A stretch of DNA of 64,000 nucleotides from Oncomelania hupensis (taxonomy: Eukaryota; Mollusca; Gastropoda; Littorinimorpha; Pomatiopsidae), in contig CM072511.1 of assembly GCA_036898135.1 (NCBI GenBank), positions 81,859,699 to 81,923,698 on the forward strand, given 5' to 3'. The notes beneath the pieces are model-generated. The model was given only the letters and a program-made list of their open reading frames with translations. It was not told the DNA's origin and searched no databases. Shown here piece by piece: positions 1-11,982 of the stretch (positions are counted from its first letter, which is position 1; the number at the start of each line of letters is the position of its first letter). Position numbers and translations under genes: made by a program.

Positions 1-352
1 GAATTTTGCAGCAGTGCTATACTGCTTTCATTGAGTCTGTGTTAACATTCTCATTCATCTGTTTCTATCAGTCTCTTAATCTCAAAAACCAAAATTCTCT
101 TAACAGTATCTCCAGAACATGTAGCAAGATTGTAGGCAGAAATCTCCCCCGTCTCTGCGATTTGTTCCAAACAAGGGCCCTGAGCAAGGCCATGTGCATC
201 ATTAAAGACCCCACCCACCCCCTGTGCCCCCTCTTCCAGTGTCTTCCGTCCGGGGTTCGACTCAGGACAATGCAATGCCGAACAGTTCGCTTTAGTTCCA
301 CTTTCATCCCTACTGCAATTACCCTTTTCAATTCAACCAACAAACGCTGATG
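1..352 (+). mobile_element. LINE 3' relic, C-terminus of reverse transcriptase ORF
   Basis: An open frame of 114 codons ends at 350. It reads as the C-terminal tail downstream of the reverse transcriptase domain of an L2/CR1-like non-LTR retrotransposon: ESVLTFSFICFYQSLNL, then a serine/lysine-rich linker, then CLPSGVRLRTMQ. The same tail in better condition occurs on the minus strand at 58908-59474 (SVLTFGFLCWFGGLSVRS ... LLPSGRRFRVPN), which is the main support. The window edge cuts the upstream part, so palm motifs cannot be checked. The AT-rich sequence to about 500 is probably its 3' untranslated region. Clade assignment is by resemblance only. Confidence 0.75.
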
Positions 353-1189
353 GCTCTGCTCAGGACACCTCACCACCCTCAAATTAATAACACCATCATT
401 TATTTTTATCTGATTAATTGCTTTTATAATCAAACTTGTATGTTTTATTTTATTCTATTACCCACATGTCCATTGATAACACTATGTAACACAATTTTTG
501 TTCCTGGCTTCTAAGTGTTATATTTCAATTGCTTATGTCTAAAGTACGTGAAAAAATGACTTCATTAAGCACAAACTTTGCTTACACGACAACAGCACGA
601 AGAAAACTAGTTTTTGTGAAAATAGAACGATTTTTTTTTATTTTTCGTCATTATGATCAGGTAAAAACAAAAATTGCACAAGGAATAGACAAACACAGTC
701 GGAAACCACTCAACAAGGTTCAGAAATGTGTAGATTTTCTAGATTTACGATTGTACTGTGAATCACTCTCTCAGTTCAGTTTATACAGTTATAGTCCCCA
801 ACACAGTATGCGTATAGGAGACTTTGGTATTATGATGTCCATTGATATAAGAGGTCGTGCTGCAGTAAGAGGTCATATGAAGAGGGAGTGCGGGACGCTG
901 CTACGACGTCCGGAAAAAGACGGAGATGGATCAATGGCAGGCATGAGGGGAAGGAGTACGAACGAACGGCGGCAGGGGTAGGACCGGGGTGCCAGGGAGG
1001 CCGCCAAGGCCAAGGGAGGGCAAGCACAGAGGGGGAAGGGTGGAGGGCCTAGCAGTGACCAGGAGGGCGGGGGGAGGGGAACGTACCTAAGTAGATAAAA
1101 ATCCTTCAGGACCACATTAAAAGTCGAGGAGGGCCGGGTAAAAGCTATAAACAATCAAGAATGGACCCATAAAACAAGGAGGGGAAAAA
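353..1189. other. intergenic, no gene recognised
   Basis: AT-rich DNA up to about 850, then a G-rich stretch (about 890-1150) that leads into the minisatellite. Short open frames here have no recognisable domain and no codon-like composition. Confidence 0.5.
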
Positions 1190-1760
1190 ATGGTACAGTG
1201 AGATAGGGAAAGTGATTCATGAAAACGGATACCCAGGACACAGGGGTCAACTGAAGGTATGAGTCATGTGGAGGGGATGGTCAATCATGGAAACGGATAC
1301 CCAGGCCCCGTGGGGTCGACTGAAGGTATGGGTCATGTGGAGGGGATGGTCAGTCATGGAAACGGATACCTAGGCCCCGTGGGGTCGACTGAAGGTATGA
1401 GCCATGTGGTATGGGATGTCAATCATGAAAACGAATACCCAGGATCAAAGGGATCAACTGAGGTATAAGTCATGTGGTGAGAAATGTCAGTAGTGGTATC
1501 TAATACCCAGGACAAAAGGATCAACTGAAGGTATGAGTCATGTGAGGGGAGTGGTCAGTCATGGAAACGGATACCCAGAACCCATGGGGTCGACTGGAGG
1601 TATGAGCCATGTGGTATGAGAGCAAGGTAGCTGAGCGGTATAAGTCAGTAAGTGGTAGTAATACCCAGGACCCAATGGGTCAGCTGAGGGTACAATCCGT
1701 GTAGTAGTAGCTGAGTGGGAACATGTCACTTAAGTAGAGCATACCCAGGACCCAAGAAGG
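1190..1760. repeat. 69-bp minisatellite, about 8 decaying units
   Basis: Units begin near 1259, 1328, 1397, 1464, 1533 and 1602 with GAGTCATGTGG-type sequence and contain AAACGGATACCCAGG and GGGTCGACTGAAGGTATG. Spacing is 69 bp for most steps and 67 bp for one. Units at 1259-1396 are nearly identical and later ones decay. Because 69 is a multiple of 3, the best part is open in one frame with a 23-residue repeat (SHVEGMVNHGNGYPGPVGST). No start context, splice site or flanking coding sequence was seen, so it is called a minisatellite and not a gene. Confidence 0.85.
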
Positions 1761-2115
1761 TAGAGTCGAACCCAAGGCCCATGGGCCAGGTGGGGTAATA
1801 GGTTACAAACAGGTAACTGAGTGGGGATAGTCATCATTAGTAGTTGTAAGACAAAGGAACCCAAGACGAGTTCCGGGGAGAGAACCGGCCAGGCGGTTGG
1901 GTCTAAAGGTGTACAGACACTCGTGAGCGGTAGGTGCACACCGCGGTCATGAACAGCAGTCCAAAGTTAGTCGACAAGGAGTAGGCTACCAGATCGGCCA
2001 TGGAGTCCAGATGCACGTCGCGGCAGGCAATCCTAACCGCGGAGAAGTCAGGCTCCAGGGCCAGACACTCAAGGACACAGTGGTCGTGTGCTTTTATACT
2101 TGTACAGCTACTTTT
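1761..2115. other. unique sequence between minisatellite and HSE array
   Basis: GC-richer unique sequence. CTTTTATACTTG near 2091 could act as a TATA-like element just before the HSE-like array, but no transcript or gene is evident downstream. Confidence 0.35.
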
Positions 2116-2210
2116 GGAACGTTCAAGAACGTTCTAGAAAGTTCTGAGAGTTTCTCGAAAGTTCTGGAAGTTTCTTGAACGTTCTAGAGTGTTCAGGAGA
2201 ATTGTAGAAA
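2116..2210. promoter_or_regulatory. heat-shock-element-like array of 19 pentamers
   Basis: Reading in steps of five from 2116 gives ggaac gttca agaac gttc(t) and so on: nGAAn and nTTCn alternate in perfect 5-bp register for 95 bp. Fifteen of 19 pentamers match exactly; 2146, 2186, 2196 and 2201 are degenerate. Heat-shock factor trimers bind inverted nGAAn pentamers, and three units already make a site. No heat-shock coding sequence lies within 2 kb on either strand, so the array may belong to a mobile element or drive something not recognised here. Function is inferred from the motif. Confidence 0.75.
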
Positions 2211-5095
<2,885 letters not shown>

Positions 5096-5580
5096 AAGCG
5101 TTTCGAAAATAGTGAGGCGCATTGACCTTGACCTTTGAGAAAATACAAATACGAATGATCTCACATGCTTAGCAGTAGATGACGCACACATACACGAAAA
5201 AAGAATTTCGATTCAGTTATTCTTGAGATAAGGCGAAAGATGTGTTTTGAACAAAAAGCGAAATTCATAGCGACCGACCGACGGACTGACAGACTGACCG
5301 ATAATCGGACTGCTGATGAAGGATGGCGAATAGGACCTGTATACCAAAACCCAACCGAATCGCGTTAGCAGTTGTTTTTTTTATATAGATATTCAGCAAA
5401 CGTGTTTAGCTACAAAATGACTCCAGTGACCTTGACCTTTGCGGTAGAGCAAGTACGATAGCACGGGAGGCTTGCCACTGACCTAAGTAATATTCTTTTG
5501 AAGTTTGGTCAAAATCCGTTCTTTGGTTCTTGAGATAATGCCTCCAACGGACCGACCGACAGACACGGACCGATCGGTAT
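5096..5580 (+). repeat. two diverged copies of an interspersed repeat
   Basis: The same ordered words occur twice: CCTTGACCTTTG (5121 and 5431), then TTCTTGAGATAA (5220 and 5526), then a GACCGACCGAC-type tract (5271 and 5550). Copy 1 spans about 5096-5310 and copy 2 about 5425-5580. Such CCTTGACCTTTG / TTGAGATA / ACCGACCGAC repeats look like non-coding mobile-element copies; the family is not identified. Confidence 0.6.
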
Positions 5581-6690
5581 TTGGCTCGTTACGATTCTTT
5601 CCCCCTTCCCCCTAATTCCTTCTCCCCTTCTGACGGTTTCAAAGTATTACCAGGTAAGTCGGCAAATACAAAAATCAATGGCCTAGAACCAGATGTTAGA
5701 AAGGAATTTTTAATTGAATCCCCGCGTTCACAGGAAGCCAGTGGATGGGATTTGAAAACAACCCATCAGTTTGAGCAAACGCTCCCGCAAAAAGTTCAAA
5801 CGATTTTTTTTCACCGTAAAACAGTAAGAGCTAAGCAATGGAGACTGATGTGAGGAGATTTTTATTGAACGAAAAACGATTTTGAATAGTAATTTAGGTG
5901 AAGGATCCCGATGTGATGAGATTTCAATTGATGGGCTGATTTCATGTTGTTTCAAACCGTGTTATAAAATAGCCTCACATTTTGCATAAATAGGATCTCA
6001 AAGAATAACGGGCCATTAATAAACTTTTCTATGATCATATTATCTAGTATAAGTGTTTTAGGTTTGTTTTTTTTTTTGGCGTGGAAATTACCTCAGACTC
6101 ACTTTACGTTCCGAATCCCTACATACCGTTTACTCTTTGATAGCCTTTTAATTTAAGTCTCGTTTTACTGAGCATTTCTACTGAATCACGGCGCGTTGTT
6201 TTAGTTTAAGGTTGTAGGACTTGCCCTACTGAGGTTATAGTATAACCAACAAAACTAACGGATAATCAATAGTCACGCAACAGTGAACACGATCAATGGT
6301 TCAGTACCCATTAAAGAATCAAGGCTAGAGGTCAGGATACCAATGTTATCACTATAGGGCGATTTCTGTAGATCCATTGTAATCAAAATTTCATAAACTA
6401 CATTCATAAAAGAGCTAATTTGAATGGAATACTACGTTACTTTTTAAATATAAGTACTTACCGCTTAGGTAGGATGTAAAGTGGGCGTTTGCATGGTTGT
6501 TTGATGGATTGACTTGTATAAATATTTACAGATTATTGCATAGGCCAAGGACGATAGCATTTGCCTCATGATATTATTATTTAGATTTAAGTTTTTAATT
6601 CATTAGTTGGTTGTAATTCATAGCGCTATAGAGTGTTGTTTAATCGTCAGCTATACGACCTTTAAAAACAAGTTCTGTCTCTACACTGCT
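5581..6690. other. intergenic, no gene recognised
   Basis: AT-rich, no domain-bearing frame. The 90-codon frame at 5581-5853 has no recognisable feature. Confidence 0.4.
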
Positions 6691-6699
6691 GCCAGTTAG

Positions 6700-6852
6700 A
6701 GTGCCTGTGCTAGGTGCGTGCCCGTGAGTGTTCGTGTGTGTATGTGCGTCAGCGTGAGTGCGTGTGCGTGGGTTTGTACATGTGTGTGTGTTATGTGTGT
6801 ATGCAAATGTATGTGTGTGCATGTACTTGTGTGTGTGTGCATGTGTGTGTAG
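6700..6852. repeat. degenerate (TG)n tract
   Basis: About 150 bp of imperfect TG/TGTGCG repeats. Minus-strand His/Thr-rich frames over it are artefacts. Confidence 0.85.
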
Positions 6853-7567
6853 AACTGACTGATCCGTGACTTTGTGTTTATGACACTGTTCCTTGACTTG
6901 GTTGCTTTCACTGCAAAGTGTTGTCTTTTGAAGTATTGAAGTATGGGTTTAATTACTTGTTTATTTTATTGTTCGTTCCATTGTGTTGATAAGTGCGCCG
7001 CACAGACATTTTCTTGTACTTATATGGTGAAAAATATAAATTTGGAGAGTGATTGTCTAATTTTCTTTGCGGTGGAAGGGGCGGCCTGAGTTAGATCTTG
7101 GATCAGCTAACGCTTTGAGCAGCTCTTGAGCTGGAACATGCTTATAATTTTTGTTGTTGTAAAAGACCGCAACAAATTCGCATAAAATTATATGAATTCG
7201 CAGTTAGAGCTTTTTATAAAAGTACTCTGAATATTACATATTATTATATATTATAGTATTATTCCTAGTCTTGTATGAGTGTGTCCGCAAGTGGATGGTT
7301 GCGCGAAGGTGTGGTTGGCTTTGTTATTGTGTTTAGTATAAATATGTGTGCCAACATCAAAGTGTATTCCTCGTGCTTGTCACCTGGCGAAATAAAGTTC
7401 TGTTATCTGTTATCTGAAACGCTGCAGCGTAAGCGAAGAAAAACAACGACAACTAAATATTCGGGCACAAAAATGGACCATGGTTGGAGGGAGTAAGGGG
7501 AGTGAGGGTGGTTGATGGGGTGGGTGAAGGTGGTGTCTAAACGTTGGGGATGGAATTGGAACAGTAG
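6853..7567. other. intergenic; possible retroelement 3' end at about 7260-7425
   Basis: AT-rich. GCGAAATAAAGTTCTGTTATCTGTTATCTG near 7389-7418 (an AATAAA signal followed by a short repeated tail) resembles a LINE or SINE 3' end on the plus strand; a similar GATACAAGATACA tail lies on the minus strand at 30371-30388. No coding remnant was seen. Low confidence. Confidence 0.3.
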
Positions 7568-7575
7568 CGGCAGAG

Positions 7576-7708
7576 CACAGGCGCTTGTATCAGGACACGC
7601 GAGCGCCCATGCCTGTGACGCGTCTCCCTGTGGTTAACTATAATACGTAACCAAAGGGAGACGCGTCACAGGCATAGGCGCTCGCGTGTCCTGATGCAAG
7701 CGCCTGTG
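7576..7708. mobile_element. 133-bp foldback MITE with 8-bp target duplication
   Basis: The element is almost entirely one palindrome. A left arm of about 62 nt (7576-7637, beginning CACAGGCGCTTG) pairs with a right arm (7647-7708, ending CAAGCGCCTGTG) with about four differences, around a loop of roughly 9 nt. CGGCAGAG at 7568-7575 is repeated exactly at 7709-7716, as expected for an 8-bp target-site duplication. hAT, P and Merlin transposases make duplications near 8 bp, so the mobilising family is uncertain. No coding capacity. Confidence 0.85.
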
Positions 7709-7716
7709 CGGCAGAG

Positions 7717-7889
7717 TAAAGGCAGAAACTATAATGATAGTTAATAACTATAAGCGCAAAAATACGGAGGACGGGGAGTTTTGGGTGCAAATCGAGCTGC
7801 CGGTTCACATCTGCCGATAGGGTCCGATCGATGGATAATAACGTTCACCTTCCGGATATAACGCCATCGAATATAACACCACCGAATAT
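7717..7889. other. short spacer with tandem ATATAACACC words
   Basis: The sequence up to the SINE repeats ATATAACAC(C/A)ATC-like words (7857-7900). The same words resume after the SINE (8134-8150), showing that the SINE interrupted a small local repeat. Confidence 0.5.
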
Positions 7890-7901
7890 AACACCATCAA
7901 T

Positions 7902-8104
7902 GTGGGGCCGGGTAGCTCAGTTGGTAAGAGCGTCTTGCTAGTAACCGAAAGGTCGCTGGTTCGAATCCCGGATTGGTCAACGTGTGATCATATTATTTTC
8001 CCCTTTACCAACAACTGGCTCTCTGGTGTCAGTATAAATCGGTCCAGTAGTCACCTATATGCGAAAGTGTCGTGTGACTATAATCTACAAACAACAACAA
8101 CAAC
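7902..8104 (+). mobile_element. tRNA-derived SINE with 12-bp target duplication
   Basis: The head resembles a tRNA with internal RNA polymerase III promoters: box A-like GTAGCTCAGTTGGTAAGAGC (about 7911) and box B GGTTCGAATCC (about 7957). An unrelated body of about 110 bp follows, then an (ACA)n tail at about 8088-8104. AACACCATCAAT at 7890-7901 is repeated at 8105-8116 as a perfect target-site duplication, so this is a retroposed SINE and not a functional tRNA gene. Expression is presumably from its internal promoter. Confidence 0.9.
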
Positions 8105-8273
8105 AACACCATCAATCTTGTGGCAAATTGCACTAATGATATAACACTATCAATCATGGGCAAAAAAAACTTTCGTAATGAAGTAACACCCATCATCAAT
8201 CTTGGGGCAAAACGCCCTAAAGTCTTCCATCTGATAGCAACAACTTCATTCATTCATTCATGCGGATCGTGTT

Positions 8274-8327
<54 letters not shown>

Positions 8328-8332
8328 TATTT
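8274..8332. repeat. (AAT)n microsatellite
   Basis: About 17 AAT units. The following TTTAAATAGCGCTTTTTCC resembles the reverse-oriented 3' end of a retroposon (compare TTTATAGCGCACTTATCTC at 45349), so the tract may be a retroposon tail on the minus strand. Confidence 0.8.
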
Positions 8333-8444
8333 AAATAGCGCTTTTTCCTATTAAAACATCGGTTCAAAGAGTAATTATCACGCATTCACACACCAAAAAA
8401 GAACAACATCTTAGCGGGGAAAAAACCCACAAAAATATATAAAC

Positions 8445-8816
8445 AAAAGACTTCTAGACATTTCCTATATTCAGCACATCACCAATGACAAAGTCCAACA
8501 GACCATCACACAAGCCATTGGACAACATGATCATTGATGACATGCTCACAGTGGTGAAGAAACGAAAACTCCGATGGTATGGTCACGTCATCAGAGCATC
8601 AGGCCTTGCTAACACAATCCTGCAAGGCACGGCGCAAGAAGGCAGAAGAAAATGGAGACAGAAAAAGAGGTGTGAGGACAACATTCGAGAATGGCCTGGC
8701 TTGACACTGAGCGAAGCCATGAGGGTTGCGGGGGACAGAGAAAGATGGAGTACTTTGGTTAAACGATCATCTGTGATGCCCCTACGACCTTCGAGTTACG
8801 GGATAGGATAGGATAG
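8445..8816 (+). mobile_element. LINE 3' end, C-terminal ORF fragment with (GGATA)n tail
   Basis: Frames here encode the common C-terminal tail of endonuclease/reverse transcriptase LINEs. HITNDKVQQTITQAIG begins near 8475 in one frame, then after a frame change comes KKRKLRWYGHVIRASGLA, GRRKWRQKKRCEDNIREW and LSEAMRVAGDRERW. The 3' end is a GGATAGGATAGG tail at about 8799-8816. Two other copies of this 3' end are in the window: a 55-bp piece at 9293-9347 and a minus-strand copy at 28863-29108. No palm domain is present, so it is 5' truncated. Confidence 0.85.
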
Positions 8817-9292
8817 TTATAAGACTGTATTGTGTCCCAGTAGTTTTAAACTGTTTTTCCCCTGTTCCTATTGTTGACGCTATTCTTTTATTATGCAAGC
8901 TGTTGTGATTTGTGTACTAGCAGCACATCGCAATGACATGAATAACGTTATTTTCTGTTGCCGTACACGTAAACCCGAATGTTTTGACAAAACACCTCAG
9001 ACAAAAAAATAACGAAGATGGTTGTGCGAAATTTCATAACCGAATTTTCCAGAGAACCCAGACGAAATACGTGTTTAATTTACACTCGATAATATAATAT
9101 AAATGAATTCGCCAGCGTATTCAATAGAGAATGTTACGATTGAGACGCGCACGATAGTTCCGAACATTTTCTATTGCAAAGCATGCAAATAATATCGTAG
9201 ATTTTTTTTTAAATCTTTGATTTGATTCTGCGCTGTTGCTTTAAAAAAGCTTTGTATAATATTGATAGTTTTCGTCGCTCGATATTGTTGGT
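8817..9292. other. intergenic, no gene recognised
   Basis: AT-rich unique sequence without a supported feature. Confidence 0.4.
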
Positions 9293-9347
9293 GTGGTTAA
9301 ACGATCATCTGTGGTGCCCCGACCTTCGAGTTAAGGGATTGGATTGT
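9293..9347 (+). mobile_element. very short LINE 3' fragment
   Basis: GGTTAAACGATCATCTGTGG, then a CCCCGACCTTCGAGTT segment and a GGGATTGGATTG tail match the last ~55 bp of the LINE ending at 8816 with small differences. A piggyBac-like MITE lies immediately downstream. Confidence 0.75.
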
Positions 9348-9354
9348 ATATTAA

Positions 9355-9428
9355 GGCCCGGCCACACTGACCTGTAGCACCCGGCTATACTTGTATGGCC
9401 GGGTGCGAAACACAAGTGTGGCCGGGCC
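9355..9428. mobile_element. 74-bp TTAA-flanked palindromic MITE
   Basis: Terminal inverted repeats GGCCCGGCCACACT and AGTGTGGCCGGGCC, and an inner pair AGCACCCGGC / GCCGGGTGC, leave only a short loop. TTAA sits on both sides (9351-9354 and 9429-9432), which is the signature target of piggyBac-type transposases. A half copy starting AAAGGCCCGGCCAAATTTA lies at 9591-9640. No coding sequence. Confidence 0.75.
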
Positions 9429-9765
9429 TTAAGTTGTGGCCATCTGTCAAAATTCCGGTCAGTGAAAAACCCCATAACTCAATGCATAAGCCATAAAACG
9501 TAAGCCAAATGTGGCCACTACATCATGGCCACCCGTCAAAATTCCGGTCATTGAAAAATCTTATAACCCAATGCATAAGCCGTGAAACGTAAAGGCCCGG
9601 CCAAATTTATGTTACGCACCCGGCAACACTTCTGTTATGCTTATGAATTCCTTATTTCCTTGCGCACTGGCTAACGTACAATTTCACAAGGAGAGCGAAT
9701 GTTTTTCTTCTGCAAATATACATAAGCCGATGAGGACCAATCAGAAGCGCATGACTACACACAGC

Positions 9766-10016
9766 GACTCAACCAAAGCTTTTTAGATTTTAAGGTTAGG
9801 TCAGCCAAGCTAGCTATAAATAGCTTCGCCGATGCTTCCTTTCACTGGAAGGGAGGGTGCAGGCAAGCTATAAATAGCCCGCAGAAAGCAAATTGTGGAG
9901 GCGGTGGTTCACCCGTCCCCTATACGCTTAATGTGTCCGGGGACGTAAAATTTACTCAAAAATTGTGGAGGCACTAAACAGTGCTGCTCACATAGGAATT
10001 GAGCTGGTGTGTACAC
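9766..10016 (+). mobile_element. short repeat element with two TATA boxes, uninterrupted copy
   Basis: The sequence runs from CGACTCAACCAAAGCTT through GCTAGCTATAAATAGCTT (about 9808), CCTTTCACTGGAAGGGAGGG (about 9839), GGCAAGCTATAAATAGCC (about 9862) and GTGCTGCTCACATAGGAATT. The same order occurs at 17841-17925 plus 19674-19795, where a 1.75-kb LINE derivative interrupts it. Both copies carry duplicated CTATAAATAG, suggestive of a promoter. Family unknown. A 57-bp retro-insert sits at 9903-9959. Confidence 0.7.
9903..9959 (+). mobile_element. 57-bp hairpin-tail retro-insertion with 13-bp duplication
   Basis: AAATTGTGGAGGC occurs at 9890-9902 and again at 9960-9972. The related copy near 19737 has only one such site, so the 57 bp between them are an insertion. 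The insert carries a hairpin CGTCCCC...GGGGACG around TATACGCTTAATGTGTCC and an AT-rich tail. Related tails are at 28559-28613, at 15681-15730 (minus) and at the end of the ORF1-only element near 19626-19657. Interpreted as an extremely 5'-truncated LINE insertion. Confidence 0.8.
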
Positions 10017-10380
10017 GTAACACATGTTGTCTGCTATACACGACTTCGCGAGCTAAAGGCCGTTGAATTCACGTGTTGCGTGTCGATCTTAGTAAAGTTG
10101 TTTCATATTATACTCAAATCGTGAAAGAGTACATTACATCGTCATGAAAAAGTACCTTGTTGTAGTGAAATTATACAGCTACACACGTTTATAAATTCGA
10201 ACCGGACCGTGGTGAATATGGCGCCACTAACTCCGACCCAATGCATAAGTCGTAAAACGTCAGCCATATGTGGCCACTAAACTCATAAGGTGTGCCACCC
10301 GTCAAAATTCCGGTCAGTGAAAAATCTCATAACTCAATGCATAAACCGTAAAACATCAGCCAACTGTGGCCACTACTTTA

Positions 10381-11847
10381 GTGGAGAGGCAGAACGTAAG
10401 CATCGGCTTGGTCTCAGCTACGCAGCGTGTCTCCAAACCATACTTCGCACGAATGGAGAATAATAACGTGGTAATCAGTGCATTTGTTTCTTATGTGCCA
10501 CCAAACCTCAAAGACCTTGAGGTATTAATTAGTAGCTTTTAATATTTCGTGACGCATGCCGTATCTTACCAGCATCATCAATCCAAAGCAAGAGTTTGAA
10601 CTCATACTGTTGTTATTGGTACTGCACTAAATAAGCTGGGTTTTCGTTGAAAATACGACCCTAGTTTCACCCCTTCATAAGGCAAAAAGCGTGTCCCTCT
10701 CATTCCCCCTGTACGCTCTCATACTCAAAGAGATGCACTAATCTAATTATACGTTAACGATTACCTAGCTGCATAAGCCGTGCAACAGATTGGAGGAACA
10801 GATAATGTTCTTTTCATAGCTTATTTCAGAAACACACATATTTCATAAAGTCCTGCTGTAGAGACAGGATCTTGACAACAGAGAAATGCGCAGCAACAGA
10901 AAGCTTCCTGTACATTTTATACAAACGATTTTTTTAAACGTTTTATACAAAAGTTTATACAAAATTAAAGAATCTTTTACAAGCATTATGGGAAAGCGGG
11001 CATGTTAAGCCTCCGTCGTCTAAATGGCGACACAAATAAACCCTTTAAAATAATTAAAACGTTACTGGCTAGAAAGAATGCACAATGCTTCAATGGTCCA
11101 AATGATAAATGATCCGTATCACTACCTCTCCCATCCTCAGGGCATATACCATACGATTTCCACAAAAGTCCAAAACTTCTAAAGGACAATATAAAACTTT
11201 CAACTCAACATTCTATGACAATATAAAACTTTCAAACTAACATTCTATGTCAATGTCCCTGTAAAGTTTGAAGCGCTCCCTTTGGAATATAAAACAACAT
11301 AATTATCTTGCATGAGTAAGCTGTCTACCATTTCATATTGGGAAATTCACATTAGCTGTTGCACAAGTCGCTCCGGCAAGAAGGAGGCACTAGGCCTACA
11401 CCGTGAATTAAACTTGAACTGTGTGAGAGCTGAATAGAAAGCGACAAAAGCAACCCAGCCTCGGCTTCCATAAGATAACAGTCGGGTTAACAGTCTTAAA
11501 TTTTGTCTACTTATTCTTCTATGTGCATAACGTCCTTTTAATTGTGGAAATAGCATGCCTAAAGACGCACAACATAACTGCCAATCTTAAATTATGAAAC
11601 CTAAAGATCCTACAGCTTGTATGAACACAGACTTACATGCTATACATAATATGTAATTGAGGCCTACGAAAGACGAGATTCCACAACCTGTAGTAAGAAA
11701 TGAAGAAACAGCATAGTAATAGAAAGGTGCTTCACAACCAAGGCCCATCTTAAATTTACACTGGATACGAACTGTAGTATCGTCGCCAGCTTAGTTAGAC
11801 TATGGTGCGAAGGAAATCGTTACTAAAAAAATCAAACTAATACTTAC
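10381..11847. other. intergenic or intronic, no exon recognised
   Basis: AT-rich sequence downstream, on the minus strand, of the EF-hand exon at 11848. Later exons of that gene would be expected here or beyond the window start, but no matching EF-hand sequence was found. GACAATATAAAACTTTCAA is repeated at 11187 and 11218. Confidence 0.45.
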
Positions 11848-11982
11848 CGCAACTTCCTCATCACTCATGCGACTGCCGCCCTTCTTCAAAAGATCCCGAA
11901 GTTCTTGAACCGTCAGATAACCGTCACCATTCGCGTCGGCTTCCTTGAAGAGCTTCTTGTAGTGGTCACACTTCGCTGCCAT
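11848..11982 (-). CDS. EF-hand calcium-binding protein, first coding exon
   Basis: The exon encodes 45 residues starting MAAKCDHYKKLFKEADAN and ending GSRMSDEEVA. The first EF-hand loop is canonical: D-A-N-G-D-G-Y-L-T-V-Q-E. The start is the ATG at 11982-11980. The frame continues open upstream, but that part has no homology-like content and is read as 5' untranslated. The exon ends exactly at a strong donor (GCG then GTAAGT, 11847 downward), phase 0. Small four-EF-hand proteins of this kind are cytosolic calcium sensors or buffers. The exon at 45051-45139 starts in the matching phase with the next EF-hand but lies on the wrong side for a minus-strand gene, so this is either a second paralogue or a rearranged gene. 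Confidence 0.8.

Larger units (their letters stand above)
9426..10380 (+). repeat. clusters of a ~103-bp repeat (9426-9600 and 10205-10380)
   Basis: Units contain GTCAAAATTCCGGTCAGTGA, ACTCAATGCATAAGCC, AAACGTAAGCC and TGTGGCCACTAC. Unit starts are near 9426 and 9528 in the first cluster, and a partial unit near 10235 plus a full one near 10283 in the second. The two clusters flank the TATA-box repeat element at 9766-10016. Non-coding. Confidence 0.8.

Noticed and set aside
7902..7975. Possible functional tRNA gene
   Set aside because: The acceptor stem does not close, the sequence continues into a SINE body and ACA tail, and a 12-bp target duplication brackets the whole unit.
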